Below, piece after piece: positions 8,117 to 14,426 of a DNA stretch of 14,509 nt. How positions within the stretch are numbered: position 1 is the first letter of the stretch; every line of letters begins with the position of its first letter. The notes beneath the pieces were generated by a model. That model had not been told where the DNA came from. It worked only from the letters and a program-made list of their open reading frames with translations, and did no database searches. The DNA is taken from assembly GCA_947072805.1 (NCBI GenBank), contig CAMTJK010000056.1:1-14509 (forward strand), read 5' to 3'. This DNA is from an uncultured Prevotella sp. GTDB lineage: Bacteria > Bacteroidota > Bacteroidia > Bacteroidales > Bacteroidaceae. A program made the position numbers and the translations under genes.

Positions 8117-8849
8117 CATGAGATGTATTGCAATTGACGACGAACCGATAGCGCTTGCCATCATCGAGGAATACTGCAACCGAAGGGGTAATATGCAGCT
8201 GGAGACGTACAGCAACCCGCATCTCGGGCTGCAAAGGGTGATGGAATGGATGCCTGACCTCGTGTTTCTCGACATCGAGATGAACGGGGTGTCGGGCATT
8301 GAACTGGCGCGGAGCATACCGAAAGACTGCTGCATAATATTCACCACGGCATATGCCGACTATGCTCTGGAGGGATTTGAGGTGAACGCCATCGACTTCC
8401 TGCACAAGCCTTTCTTCTACGCCCGCTTCGAAAAGGCGGTGGCAAAGGCTGCCGAGCTGACAGCAATGAGGAGTATGATGAAAATGTCGGAATCGGCGGA
8501 AAGAAAGATAACGCTGAAAGTGGAATATAAGAACGTGACCGTGTCGATAGACGACATTCTCTACATCGAAGCCATGGACAACTACTGCAAACTCTACCGC
8601 ATAGGCAAGCCTACCATCATCTCGCAGATAAGCCTAAAGAGCCTGCTCGCCATGCTTCCGCAGAATCTCTTTATCCGCACTCACCGCTCGTTTGCCGTTC
8701 CCGTAAACCGCATAGCACGGTTTACACGCCAGCAGATAGAGCTCACCGACGGGACAACGCACATCCCCATCGGACGCATGTACAGCGACGATGTGCTGCG
8801 CACGCTAAGCAACGACCTCAGATGCAGAACGTCATATAGGCGGGAATAA
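8109..8849 (+). CDS. LytTR-family response regulator
   Basis: The 246-residue protein has an N-terminal receiver and a C-terminal LytTR DNA-binding domain. The receiver shows the acidic pair D10/D11 (IAIDDEP), the phosphoacceptor D55 in LVFLDIEM, T79 in IIFTTAYADYALEGFE and K100 in FLHKPF. The LytTR domain spans about 137-235, with DDILYIEAMDNYCKLY, FIRTHRSFAVPVNRI and the closing IPIGRMY. ATG 8109 is used; ATG 8118 (MRCIAIDDE) is a possible alternative, one base after the kinase TGA. It should be phosphorylated by the upstream kinase and bind short direct repeats in target promoters. Its last 32 bp overlap the end of the oppositely transcribed ATPase gene. No terminator follows on the plus strand. 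Confidence 0.94.
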   Translation: MNDMRCIAIDDEPIALAIIEEYCNRRGNMQLETYSNPHLGLQRVMEWMPDLVFLDIEMNGVSGIELARSIPKDCCIIFTTAYADYALEGFEVNAIDFLHKPFFYARFEKAVAKAAELTAMRSMMKMSESAERKITLKVEYKNVTVSIDDILYIEAMDNYCKLYRIGKPTIISQISLKSLLAMLPQNLFIRTHRSFAVPVNRIARFTRQQIELTDGTTHIPIGRMYSDDVLRTLSNDLRCRTSYRRE

Positions 8850-10179
8850 AGAGAACGTCGCCTTCCTTCTTCAGATTCCTGGGATGAATGACATAGCATC
8901 CGCCTATGCGCTCGCGGAAAGTATCGGCAAAACGGTTGAGGGAATGTATGGTATATCTGTCACTCGACTTCACTTCTATCGGATAAATCTTATATTTCAG
9001 CTTGCTGTTATTTGATATAAGGAAATCTATTTCTATGTCATTACGCCGCTTTGAATTGTTATATCTCGTATAGAAGAACAGCTTATGACCGTTGGAAACC
9101 AGCATCTGGGCTATCACATTTTCATAAAACATGCCTTCATTGACAGTAAGCTTGCCGAAAAGCAACTCACGATACAGTGAGTTGTCTGATATTTCGTTCT
9201 CATTGAAAGTATGACTTATCAGCAAGCCGGTGTCGCACATGTAGCATTTTACATACGTTCGGTCTTCATTAAGCGACAGTCCGACATTGGGATCGGAACA
9301 ATTGAAGCACTGATTGACCATCATCGAGTCGGCTAGCCAAAAGAAAGTATCGTGATATTTGGGGAAAGTGGCATTCTTTTCAAGGCTATTCATCACCACT
9401 CTACGCTCCTTATGCGAAAGGAAAGACGGGATCTGGTCAAACAAAGCCATGACACCCGACTTATACGAAGAATGAATCCTCATGATATCATTTCTGTACA
9501 TGGTGAGTATATCACGTTTTTCCATATCGGAGAGTCTGAAATCTCTGTCGTTTTCCATATAGGCAAGAATGCTCTGGGGCATTCCTCCCACTATCATATA
9601 CTGTCTGAACAGCATCATTGCCTTTGCGTGTATTGACTGTTCAAGAGGCATTTGCCGCTCGAAGCATTTGCGGATATATCCAATCATCTGCTCCTCGCCC
9701 ATTGCCAGGGCAAATTCCTCAAAGTCCATCGGATACATCGTAAGTCGGCGCTCTTCAGAAGGCAGGGTTATTCCCTCCACATTCTCCTTGATAGAAATCA
9801 GCGAACCGGTCTCAATGTAATCATATCTGCCGTCGGCAACCAGGTATTTCACTGCCTGCCGCGCCTTAGGGAAACGCTGAATCTCATCGAAAATGATAAC
9901 GGATTCTCTGTTATACAACTTTACGCCATACTCTACCTCGATGATCATAAACAGAGAATCCAGGTCTGTGAGATAATTATTGAAAGCGGACTTTATTACA
10001 TCGCCTGCCACGTTGAAGTCTATAACGGCATAGGTCTTGTACTCGTTCCTGGCAAATTCTTCCACAATAGTAGACTTGCCTATACGCCGCGCTCCCTCTA
10101 TCAGGAGTGCTTTCGACCCTCTACTTTCTTGTTTCCACTCCTTTAAGCGATCGTAAATCTTGCGTTTAAACACCTTCAT
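8818..10179 (-). CDS. AAA-family ATPase with C-terminal DUF4143 domain
   Basis: This intact 453-residue protein has a Walker A motif GARRIGKS (29-36), Walker B VIIFDEIQ (94-101, D98/E99) and a sensor-like ETGSLIS (123-129). A helical middle region includes RQYMIVGGMPQS (192-203). The C-terminal DUF4143 part carries EIDFLI (E383, D385) and PIEVKSS (E402, K404), a pattern that resembles the PD-(D/E)XK nuclease core. Such ATPases are common, multicopy and poorly characterised in Bacteroidetes; a role in DNA or mobile-element biology is often supposed but not shown. The gene is somewhat poorer in GC than the pump genes (one line counted by hand at 45 percent). Its last codons overlap the regulator gene by 32 bp tail to tail. 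The start is supported by a TAATTTTG box 37 nt upstream. It differs in sequence from the remnant at 144-1022, so the two are distant family members rather than recent duplicates. Confidence 0.9.
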   Translation of the reverse strand: MKVFKRKIYDRLKEWKQESRGSKALLIEGARRIGKSTIVEEFARNEYKTYAVIDFNVAGDVIKSAFNNYLTDLDSLFMIIEVEYGVKLYNRESVIIFDEIQRFPKARQAVKYLVADGRYDYIETGSLISIKENVEGITLPSEERRLTMYPMDFEEFALAMGEEQMIGYIRKCFERQMPLEQSIHAKAMMLFRQYMIVGGMPQSILAYMENDRDFRLSDMEKRDILTMYRNDIMRIHSSYKSGVMALFDQIPSFLSHKERRVVMNSLEKNATFPKYHDTFFWLADSMMVNQCFNCSDPNVGLSLNEDRTYVKCYMCDTGLLISHTFNENEISDNSLYRELLFGKLTVNEGMFYENVIAQMLVSNGHKLFFYTRYNNSKRRNDIEIDFLISNNSKLKYKIYPIEVKSSDRYTIHSLNRFADTFRERIGGCYVIHPRNLKKEGDVLFIPAYMTFCI

Positions 10180-10215
10180 GGCTTTATTTTAGGGCTTATT
10201 ACTGTTAGTTTGCTG

Positions 10216-10223
10216 CAAAATTA
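10216..10223 (-). promoter_or_regulatory. -7 box of the AAA/DUF4143 ATPase gene (TAATTTTG)
   Basis: Read on the minus strand TAATTTTG fits TAnnTTTG and ends 36 nt above the ATG at 10179. The -33 position holds a T run (TTTTTT, 10246-10241) rather than a clean TTG. The repeat array begins about 48 bp further upstream. Confidence 0.6.
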
Positions 10224-10270
10224 CACTCTATTTCATAATAAAAAAAGTTCTTCCGATTAAAAAATGTCAA

Positions 10271-10353
10271 TAATGCGCAGGTTTGGAATTGTTAAATTCG
10301 TATATAATACGCAGGTTTGGAATTGTTAAATTCGTATATAATGCGCAGGTTTG
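10271..10353. repeat. 34-bp tandem direct repeats upstream of the intact ATPase
   Basis: Copies lie at 10271-10304 and 10305-10338 and differ at one base. A partial third copy of 15 bases starts at 10339. On the plus strand each unit reads TAATGCGCAGGTTTGGAATT followed by an AT-rich half. On the minus strand, the sense of the ATPase gene, the core reads ATTCCAAACCTGCGCA. This shares TTCCAAAC and a downstream GCGC with the array at 1-60, also in the sense direction of its ATPase gene. It is not a CRISPR because the units are contiguous, without spacers. A binding array for autoregulation or a remnant of a mobile unit are both possible. Confidence 0.88.
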
Positions 10354-10358
10354 CGTAC

Positions 10359-10408
10359 AAAAAAAGATGCACCCGACGTGCCGCGAGGGCGCAGGTGCAT
10401 CTTTTTTT
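10359..10408 (-). terminator. Strong, potentially bidirectional hairpin terminator
   Basis: AAAAAAAGATGCACC (10359-10373) and GGTGCATCTTTTTTT (10394-10408) form a perfect 15-bp stem with a 20-nt loop. Seven A residues on one arm and seven T on the other allow termination on both strands. It lies 56 nt beyond the stop of the minus-strand 61-residue gene and should end the transcript of the secreted-protein/peptide pair. It also insulates the ATPase promoter. Confidence 0.85.
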
Positions 10409-10425
10409 AGTGACTACAAACGTGT

Positions 10426-10452
10426 CTTATATATATAAGGTACGCGCGCGTA
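10426..10452. repeat. Two adjacent perfect palindromes, one AT-alternating and one CG-alternating
   Basis: CTTATATATATAAG (10426-10439) is a perfect 14-bp palindrome. One base later TACGCGCGCGTA (10441-10452) is a perfect 12-bp palindrome. Both consist mainly of alternating purine-pyrimidine steps. They lie between the 61-residue gene stop and its terminator. A role as an operator, cruciform or Z-DNA-prone site, or mRNA 3' structure cannot be decided from sequence. Confidence 0.7.
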
Positions 10453-10464
10453 AGGCGCAACACG

Positions 10465-10650
10465 CTATTCTTCGTCGTCCCAGATTTCGAAAGTATGGTC
10501 CTTTGAGAGGGCTTCGCCGGTGGCGTTCTCCTCGTTTAGCTTGCCGCTACCGCTGCCGCCATCATCCGAGAACTTCAGGCTGGCTGCCATCAGAGGTGTG
10601 CTTTCTACGTTGATTACAGATATTGCGGGAATGATATATGTTCTTTTCAT
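10465..10650 (-). CDS. 61-residue acidic peptide of unknown function
   Basis: The peptide has three visible parts. Residues 1-25 are a fairly hydrophobic head (MKRTYIIPAISVINVESTPL, then MAASL). A glycine-serine segment follows (DDGGSGSG, 29-36). The tail is strongly acidic and ends in FEIWDDEE. The head is interrupted by Glu16 and does not look like a standard signal peptide. From memory, short proteins with a head of the type YxxPxIxVxxxExxxLMAxS and an acidic or Trp-containing tail recur in Prevotella genomes, mostly as hypothetical proteins; this was not searched. The gene lies 34 bp below the stop of the secreted-protein gene, with no TAnnTTTG box between, so the two are probably co-transcribed. 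Terminator 10359-10408 follows. The glycine stretch after a conserved head recalls precursor peptides, but no maturation enzyme or peptidase transporter is in this window. Confidence 0.75.
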   Translation of the reverse strand: MKRTYIIPAISVINVESTPLMAASLKFSDDGGSGSGKLNEENATGEALSKDHTFEIWDDEE

Positions 10651-10684
10651 TGCTTTTCAGTTTTTTATGGTTCTTCTTATGTCA

Positions 10685-12946
10685 TTATTTCACTATCACC
10701 TTCTTGCCGTTCATGATGTAGAGACCCTTCGAGGGGTTCTGCACGTGCACGCCGCTAAGGCTGTAGATGGCGCCGTCGGCTGTGCGGTTCACGTCGGTTG
10801 CTATCTCGCTGATACCTGTAGCATCGTCTGAATAAACGAAGGTCAAGCCCTTGGCAGCAGCGCTCTTGGCTACGGGGAGATATGCCTTGCCGGCTCCTAC
10901 CTTTGTTCCTGCTACAGCAGCCTTGTAGAAGCCCACTTCATCACCCTCCTTAGAGAGCACGTAGTTGATTTTTGTGCCATCATCTTCCGACACATTGATG
11001 TCGCTCAACGTACCTACAAAAGCATTGTCTTCTGCCTTTGTTGCCGTGGCGAGGACGGGAAGTGTCTCACTTGTTGCGCCTCCACCAACAGAACGGAGCA
11101 GCACACCCTCACCGGCAGCAGCAGAGGTAACTTTTGTCAAGTTTACAGTAGTTCCACTTACCACAGCCTTGTAAGCTGCAACATTGCTTGCCGAAGAGAA
11201 ATCAACACCGTATTCGCTACAGAAGGTAGCAAGACCGGCTGTTGAAACGGAGACCTCCACAGGTAAAGCATATACATATATATATTTAATATACGTATTA
11301 CGCCCTATAGTCATAGCAACTATACCATCCTGTAAAACTTCTATTGCCGGTACACTAACAGTTGATTCGTTTGCAAAAACAGCCTTAGAAACTTCCGTTG
11401 GAGCTATACCAAGCGATGTACCATTGGTATTGCCTGCTTCTATCTTAATAATCTGTCCTGCCTTCAAACCTTTCACTGCAATGTTTCTAGCACCGCTCAT
11501 CTGGTTTTGTAATCCAAAGTTTGCACGAGCAAACAACACCTCTCGTGTCAAGAGTCTCTCCTCTCTGTTTTCCTCTGAATAAGAAGAGGCGTAAGAGAAT
11601 GGATAATAATATATACTACCATGATTGTATTCACTTGTAGTAGACAATGTCACGCCAGCATTATAATCATTTGACGGCGTCAAAAAGTCTAAAGTTTCTA
11701 CAATTGCCATTTCGCGGTCTGCGACGACGGTTAATGTCACGTCATCAGAATTTGCATATCCTGCACATTCCGTATGGAATTTATATGTTCCTTCTGCAAG
11801 AGTAACCGTTTTATCACCTACTACCACAGCTGCATCATCACATACAACAGTTGCAGTAGGCGTTAGCAATACGGAACTTTGGTCTGATGATATATCATAA
11901 GTAGCCTTACCGTCCTTCCACAATGTCTTGGAGAAAACCGGTACATTCAGTTTTACCTCTGTTCCAGCCTCCACTTCGTATGCCAAAACATCAGATTCTA
12001 CTCCTTCTAAAATCGCTTTTACATATATTACTTGCGATGTTGATACCGTAACCTTACCATCGAAAGAGGTGTACGTACCATCCACTGTTTCACTTTTATA
12101 CAATGTCGCGCCCTCTGTTACTGTGGAGAATTCAACAGTTCTATTTATACCATCTACTGATATTATCTCTCCTGTTGGCTTATCTACAGTTATGACCTTA
12201 TTTGAAGTTATGGTAAAGTTGTCTATAGCTATTGCACGTTCTTCATTTGTTTCATTACAAGTGATAGAAAAGTTTGCAATATCATCAACCTCAGACAAGG
12301 TTGTAGAGTAGACCTTATCCACTGCGCCATTATTTGAGGTGTATTTTATTGCAAACGACACCTCACCTGTTTTTGAAACAGTAATGGTTATATTTGGATT
12401 ATATCCTTCCGTTGACACATAGTATTGCTTATTATTAGATTCTGAGTAAAAGCCATTTGCACTCTTACCTGTTGTTGTAGAATTGCTTTGAGCAAATACA
12501 TTAGCAAAATCAGCAACAGTTGCACCGCCAAAACTTATATCTGTTATATTACATGTTCCGGTGCCCGAACCCATCTGATAAGTGTAACTAACAAGACTTC
12601 TACCTTCATTATCATTTATTGATACGGTTGCATTTGTTCCTGCAGTAGAGACCCAACCCTGAAAAGCTGTAAAATTGAATGTTACTACCTCTCCATCTTG
12701 TAACACATACGGCTGATTACCATCTGTTGATGTATCAATATCAAAATATAGAGTTGATGTTGTATTAGTAACAGAAAGAGCCCTTCCTACATAACTGTCC
12801 TCCTTGTTTGTACCACCATCAAAACCACACAGTGTTCCATCATCAAAATTTGCAGAAAAAGGCAACACATTAACCTGTCCCCACGCACTTGTTCCCATAG
12901 CCAGCGATGCTGTTATGAGCAATGTTTTAAGTAAATTCTTTTTCAT
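10685..12946 (-). CDS. Large secreted beta-rich protein with Prevotella-type C-terminal tail
   Basis: The 753-residue protein starts with a signal peptide, MKKNLLKTLLITASLAMGTS followed by AWG-Q, with cleavage probably after residue 23. Residues 24 to about 250 are a Ser/Thr/Asn-rich beta region. Residues about 255-327 look like a chitobiase/Fn3-associated beta-sandwich repeat (GATLYKSETVDGTYTSF, VIYVKAILEGVESD). Residues about 410-560 form another beta domain. Residues about 565-705 match the module STAGLATFCSEYGVDFSS...GFYKA...AGKAYLPV that I recognise from many exported Prevotella proteins. The end is AIYSLSGVHVQNPSKGLYIM plus NGKKVIVK, a short type IX-secretion-like or surface-sorting tail. 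No catalytic motif is visible, so an adhesin or carbohydrate-binding surface protein is the best guess. GC content is uneven: the C-terminal third is near 58 percent and the N-terminal part near 33 percent in sampled lines. The nearest promoter box is 325 nt upstream. Confidence 0.85.
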   Translation of the reverse strand: MKKNLLKTLLITASLAMGTSAWGQVNVLPFSANFDDGTLCGFDGGTNKEDSYVGRALSVTNTTSTLYFDIDTSTDGNQPYVLQDGEVVTFNFTAFQGWVSTAGTNATVSINDNEGRSLVSYTYQMGSGTGTCNITDISFGGATVADFANVFAQSNSTTTGKSANGFYSESNNKQYYVSTEGYNPNITITVSKTGEVSFAIKYTSNNGAVDKVYSTTLSEVDDIANFSITCNETNEERAIAIDNFTITSNKVITVDKPTGEIISVDGINRTVEFSTVTEGATLYKSETVDGTYTSFDGKVTVSTSQVIYVKAILEGVESDVLAYEVEAGTEVKLNVPVFSKTLWKDGKATYDISSDQSSVLLTPTATVVCDDAAVVVGDKTVTLAEGTYKFHTECAGYANSDDVTLTVVADREMAIVETLDFLTPSNDYNAGVTLSTTSEYNHGSIYYYPFSYASSYSEENREERLLTREVLFARANFGLQNQMSGARNIAVKGLKAGQIIKIEAGNTNGTSLGIAPTEVSKAVFANESTVSVPAIEVLQDGIVAMTIGRNTYIKYIYVYALPVEVSVSTAGLATFCSEYGVDFSSASNVAAYKAVVSGTTVNLTKVTSAAAGEGVLLRSVGGGATSETLPVLATATKAEDNAFVGTLSDINVSEDDGTKINYVLSKEGDEVGFYKAAVAGTKVGAGKAYLPVAKSAAAKGLTFVYSDDATGISEIATDVNRTADGAIYSLSGVHVQNPSKGLYIMNGKKVIVK

Positions 12947-12996
12947 ATAAATACTGTTTTTTAGTTTTGTTATTCAGTTAGGTAAAAGGAAAGGCG

Positions 12997-13032
12997 CGTG
13001 TATGCATTCCGTAACGGCGGTTTGCATGCACG
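12997..13032 (-). promoter_or_regulatory. Leader hairpin upstream of the secreted-protein gene
   Basis: CGTGTATGCA (12997-13006) and TGCATGCACG (13023-13032) pair over 10 bp with one non-Watson-Crick position. The 16-nt loop itself contains the small inverted pair CCGT/ACGG. The structure begins 50 nt above the ATG at 12946. There is no clear T run after it on the minus strand, so it looks more like an mRNA leader structure or protein-binding site than a terminator. Confidence 0.45.
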
Positions 13033-13270
13033 ATAAGGGATAGCGACAATTTGCCGCCATATATGATTTAGGAATAAATTTGTGTTGAATTGAGGTTAGA
13101 GGTCTGTAAAAACGGGCGCAAGAATATGGCTTAATGAACGCCAGACATTCATTCTTACCCCCCATATTACACTTTTTGCCCTAACAGCAAGAGCAATGGG
13201 AAGCGTACTACCCATGATTACAGTCATAACAAAAAACCTGTTTGTTTAGTAGCCTTATATATTTCGTATG

Positions 13271-13278
13271 CAAAAATA
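13271..13278 (-). promoter_or_regulatory. Candidate -7 box of the secreted-protein gene (TATTTTTG)
   Basis: On the minus strand TATTTTTG fits TAnnTTTG. It is flanked by the inverted 7-mers TTCGTAT (13263-13269) and ATACGAA (13291-13297), which could be an operator over the promoter. No TTG is seen at -33. If used, it gives a 5' leader of about 320 nt for the secreted-protein mRNA. Confidence 0.4.
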
Positions 13279-13349
13279 CATCTTTTTTTTATACGAATAG
13301 CCATTAAATCAAGAAAATCACTGCACAAACGTTAAATAATGTAACGATT

Positions 13350-13394
13350 ATGGCTTTTAACGCAAATAAAAAAAGTGGGGGCGCAAAAAGCCAT
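13350..13394 (-). repeat. Inverted repeat at the 3' end of the YitT-family gene
   Basis: ATGGCTTTT (13350-13358) and AAAAGCCAT (13386-13394) are perfect inverted 9-mers. A further CGC/GCG pair lies inside after a 2-base mismatch. The right arm touches the stop codon at 13396-13394. The loop carries a seven-T run on the minus strand, so the element may protect or end the YitT transcript, but the shape is not a classical terminator. Confidence 0.4.
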
Positions 13395-14284
13395 CATTTT
13401 ATCTTGTCAAATCCGGCACCGAAGACACCCTGGCAGAACGACTGCGACACCATGGCGTTGGGGTCGATGCTCTTTATATAGAAGAACACCTCCTGCGATT
13501 CGTACTTCCTTGCCAGCACTATCAGTATATCCACTTCGTTCTTGGAGTACCATCCCTGCCCTTTTATCAGTGTGACGCCACGGTGTACCTTCTTGTTGAT
13601 GGTGTCGGCAATCCGCTCATATTCCTTAGAGATGATGATGAACTGCACTGTCTGGCGCGAGCCGTTTATGACGTAGTCGCACACATAACTTGCTATGAGA
13701 GTGAACGCTATGCCGTAGACAATTGTCTCGGCACTGTGGAAGAGGAAGTAAGATGAGCTGATGATGCTGATGTCTATAAACTGCATTGCGCGCCCGAAGC
13801 TCATGCGGAAGTGCTTGTTGAGCAGCGCGATGATGATGTCGGTGCCTCCCGTCGAGCCGTTGTGCGAGAATACAATGCCCAAGCCTGCTCCTGCGAGTGC
13901 GCCTCCGAGGAGTACGTGCATAAACTTGTCGTCGCCGGCGGTGATTATGGGATAAGCCTGGAAGAAAGGCTGCAGTATGCTGATAAAGGTAGACATTACC
14001 GTCACTCCGATGATGGTGCGTACCACAAACTGCCGGCTAAGTGCGCGGAAAGCCACAAGCAGCATGGCGAAGTTGAGCACCCAGATGGAGATACCGGCAG
14101 GCAGCGAGAGCCAGTAGTAGAGGAGCGCCGAGATACCGGCAACGCCTCCCATCACCACCTGTTCGGGCAGAACGAAGGCTGTGTAGCCGAAGGAATAGAT
14201 CAGAATGCCGAAGGTAATGAAAACCAAGTCCTTATATTGCTGCACCTTTGCCCTTTGCCTTATCATCTCTGCAATCTTGTTCAT
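13394..14284 (-). CDS. YitT-family membrane protein with C-terminal DUF2179 domain
   Basis: The 296-residue protein starts at ATG 14284 (MNKIAEMIRQ). The longer frame to 14377 was rejected because it would run through the promoter at 14314-14345. Five or more hydrophobic segments occupy about 20-40, 45-58, 65-80, 88-105, 122-140 and 166-205. The signature SHNGSTGGTDIIIALL (140-155) is typical of YitT proteins. The cytosolic tail (about 213-296) matches DUF2179: TLIKGQGWYSKNEVDILIVL, then IDPNAMVSQS and GVFGAGF. The molecular role of the family is not established. The gene is monocistronic here, with its own promoter and a terminator upstream that separates it from the PepSY-like gene. Nothing links it to the secreted protein downstream. 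Confidence 0.93.
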   Translation of the reverse strand: MNKIAEMIRQRAKVQQYKDLVFITFGILIYSFGYTAFVLPEQVVMGGVAGISALLYYWLSLPAGISIWVLNFAMLLVAFRALSRQFVVRTIIGVTVMSTFISILQPFFQAYPIITAGDDKFMHVLLGGALAGAGLGIVFSHNGSTGGTDIIIALLNKHFRMSFGRAMQFIDISIISSSYFLFHSAETIVYGIAFTLIASYVCDYVINGSRQTVQFIIISKEYERIADTINKKVHRGVTLIKGQGWYSKNEVDILIVLARKYESQEVFFYIKSIDPNAMVSQSFCQGVFGAGFDKIK

Positions 14285-14313
14285 AGTCGTCTTCTTTTGT
14301 TCGGTTGTATATG

Positions 14314-14345
14314 CAAAGTTAATGCAATTTTTTACGTGCGCCAAA
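14314..14345 (-). promoter_or_regulatory. Promoter of the YitT-family gene (TTTG - 20 bp - TAACTTTG)
   Basis: On the minus strand TTTG (14345-14342) is followed after 20 bp by TAACTTTG (14321-14314). This is the best match to the Bacteroidetes vegetative promoter in the window. The ATG lies 29 nt below the -7 box. Confidence 0.8.
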
Positions 14346-14355
14346 GGAACGTACC

Positions 14356-14400
14356 AAAAAGTTGCCGCGCCCGGCAATCATAATATCTTGCGGGCGCGGC
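14356..14400 (-). terminator. Rho-independent terminator of the PepSY-like gene
   Basis: GCCGCGCCCG (14364-14373) and CGGGCGCGGC (14391-14400) form a perfect 10-bp GC-rich stem with a 17-nt loop. On the minus strand it follows the PepSY-like stop by 26 nt and runs into AACTTTTT. It ends just before the -33 element of the YitT promoter, a compact arrangement. Confidence 0.85.
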
Positions 14401-14426
14401 AGTATGGGTTAAAGAGTTGTGGCGTT

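Larger units (their letters stand above)
12947..13393. other. 447-bp intergenic leader region
   Basis: This gap lies between the YitT-family gene and the secreted-protein gene, both on the minus strand. It holds the inverted repeat at 13350-13394, one TAnnTTTG-type box at 13271-13278 and a hairpin near the secreted gene (12997-13032). No tRNA, insertion sequence or convincing gene was seen. A 63-codon frame on the minus strand (13165-12974) has no family features and no ribosome-site support. Confidence 0.6.

Noticed and set aside
10271..10353. CRISPR array
   Set aside because: The 34-bp units follow each other without spacers, there are only two full copies, and no cas gene is in the window.
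10359..10408. Terminal inverted repeat of an insertion sequence or MITE
   Set aside because: The two arms are only 20 nt apart with A and T tracts at the ends, which is a terminator hairpin. No target duplication was seen.
12974..13165. 63-codon minus-strand frame in the leader of the secreted-protein gene
   Set aside because: It has mixed composition with many Cys/Tyr/His, no recognisable motif, no ribosome-site support and no conserved pattern. A leader frame cannot be excluded but is not supported.
14285..14377. N-terminal extension of the YitT-family protein
   Set aside because: The best promoter of the window lies inside it, and MNKIAEM is a natural start.
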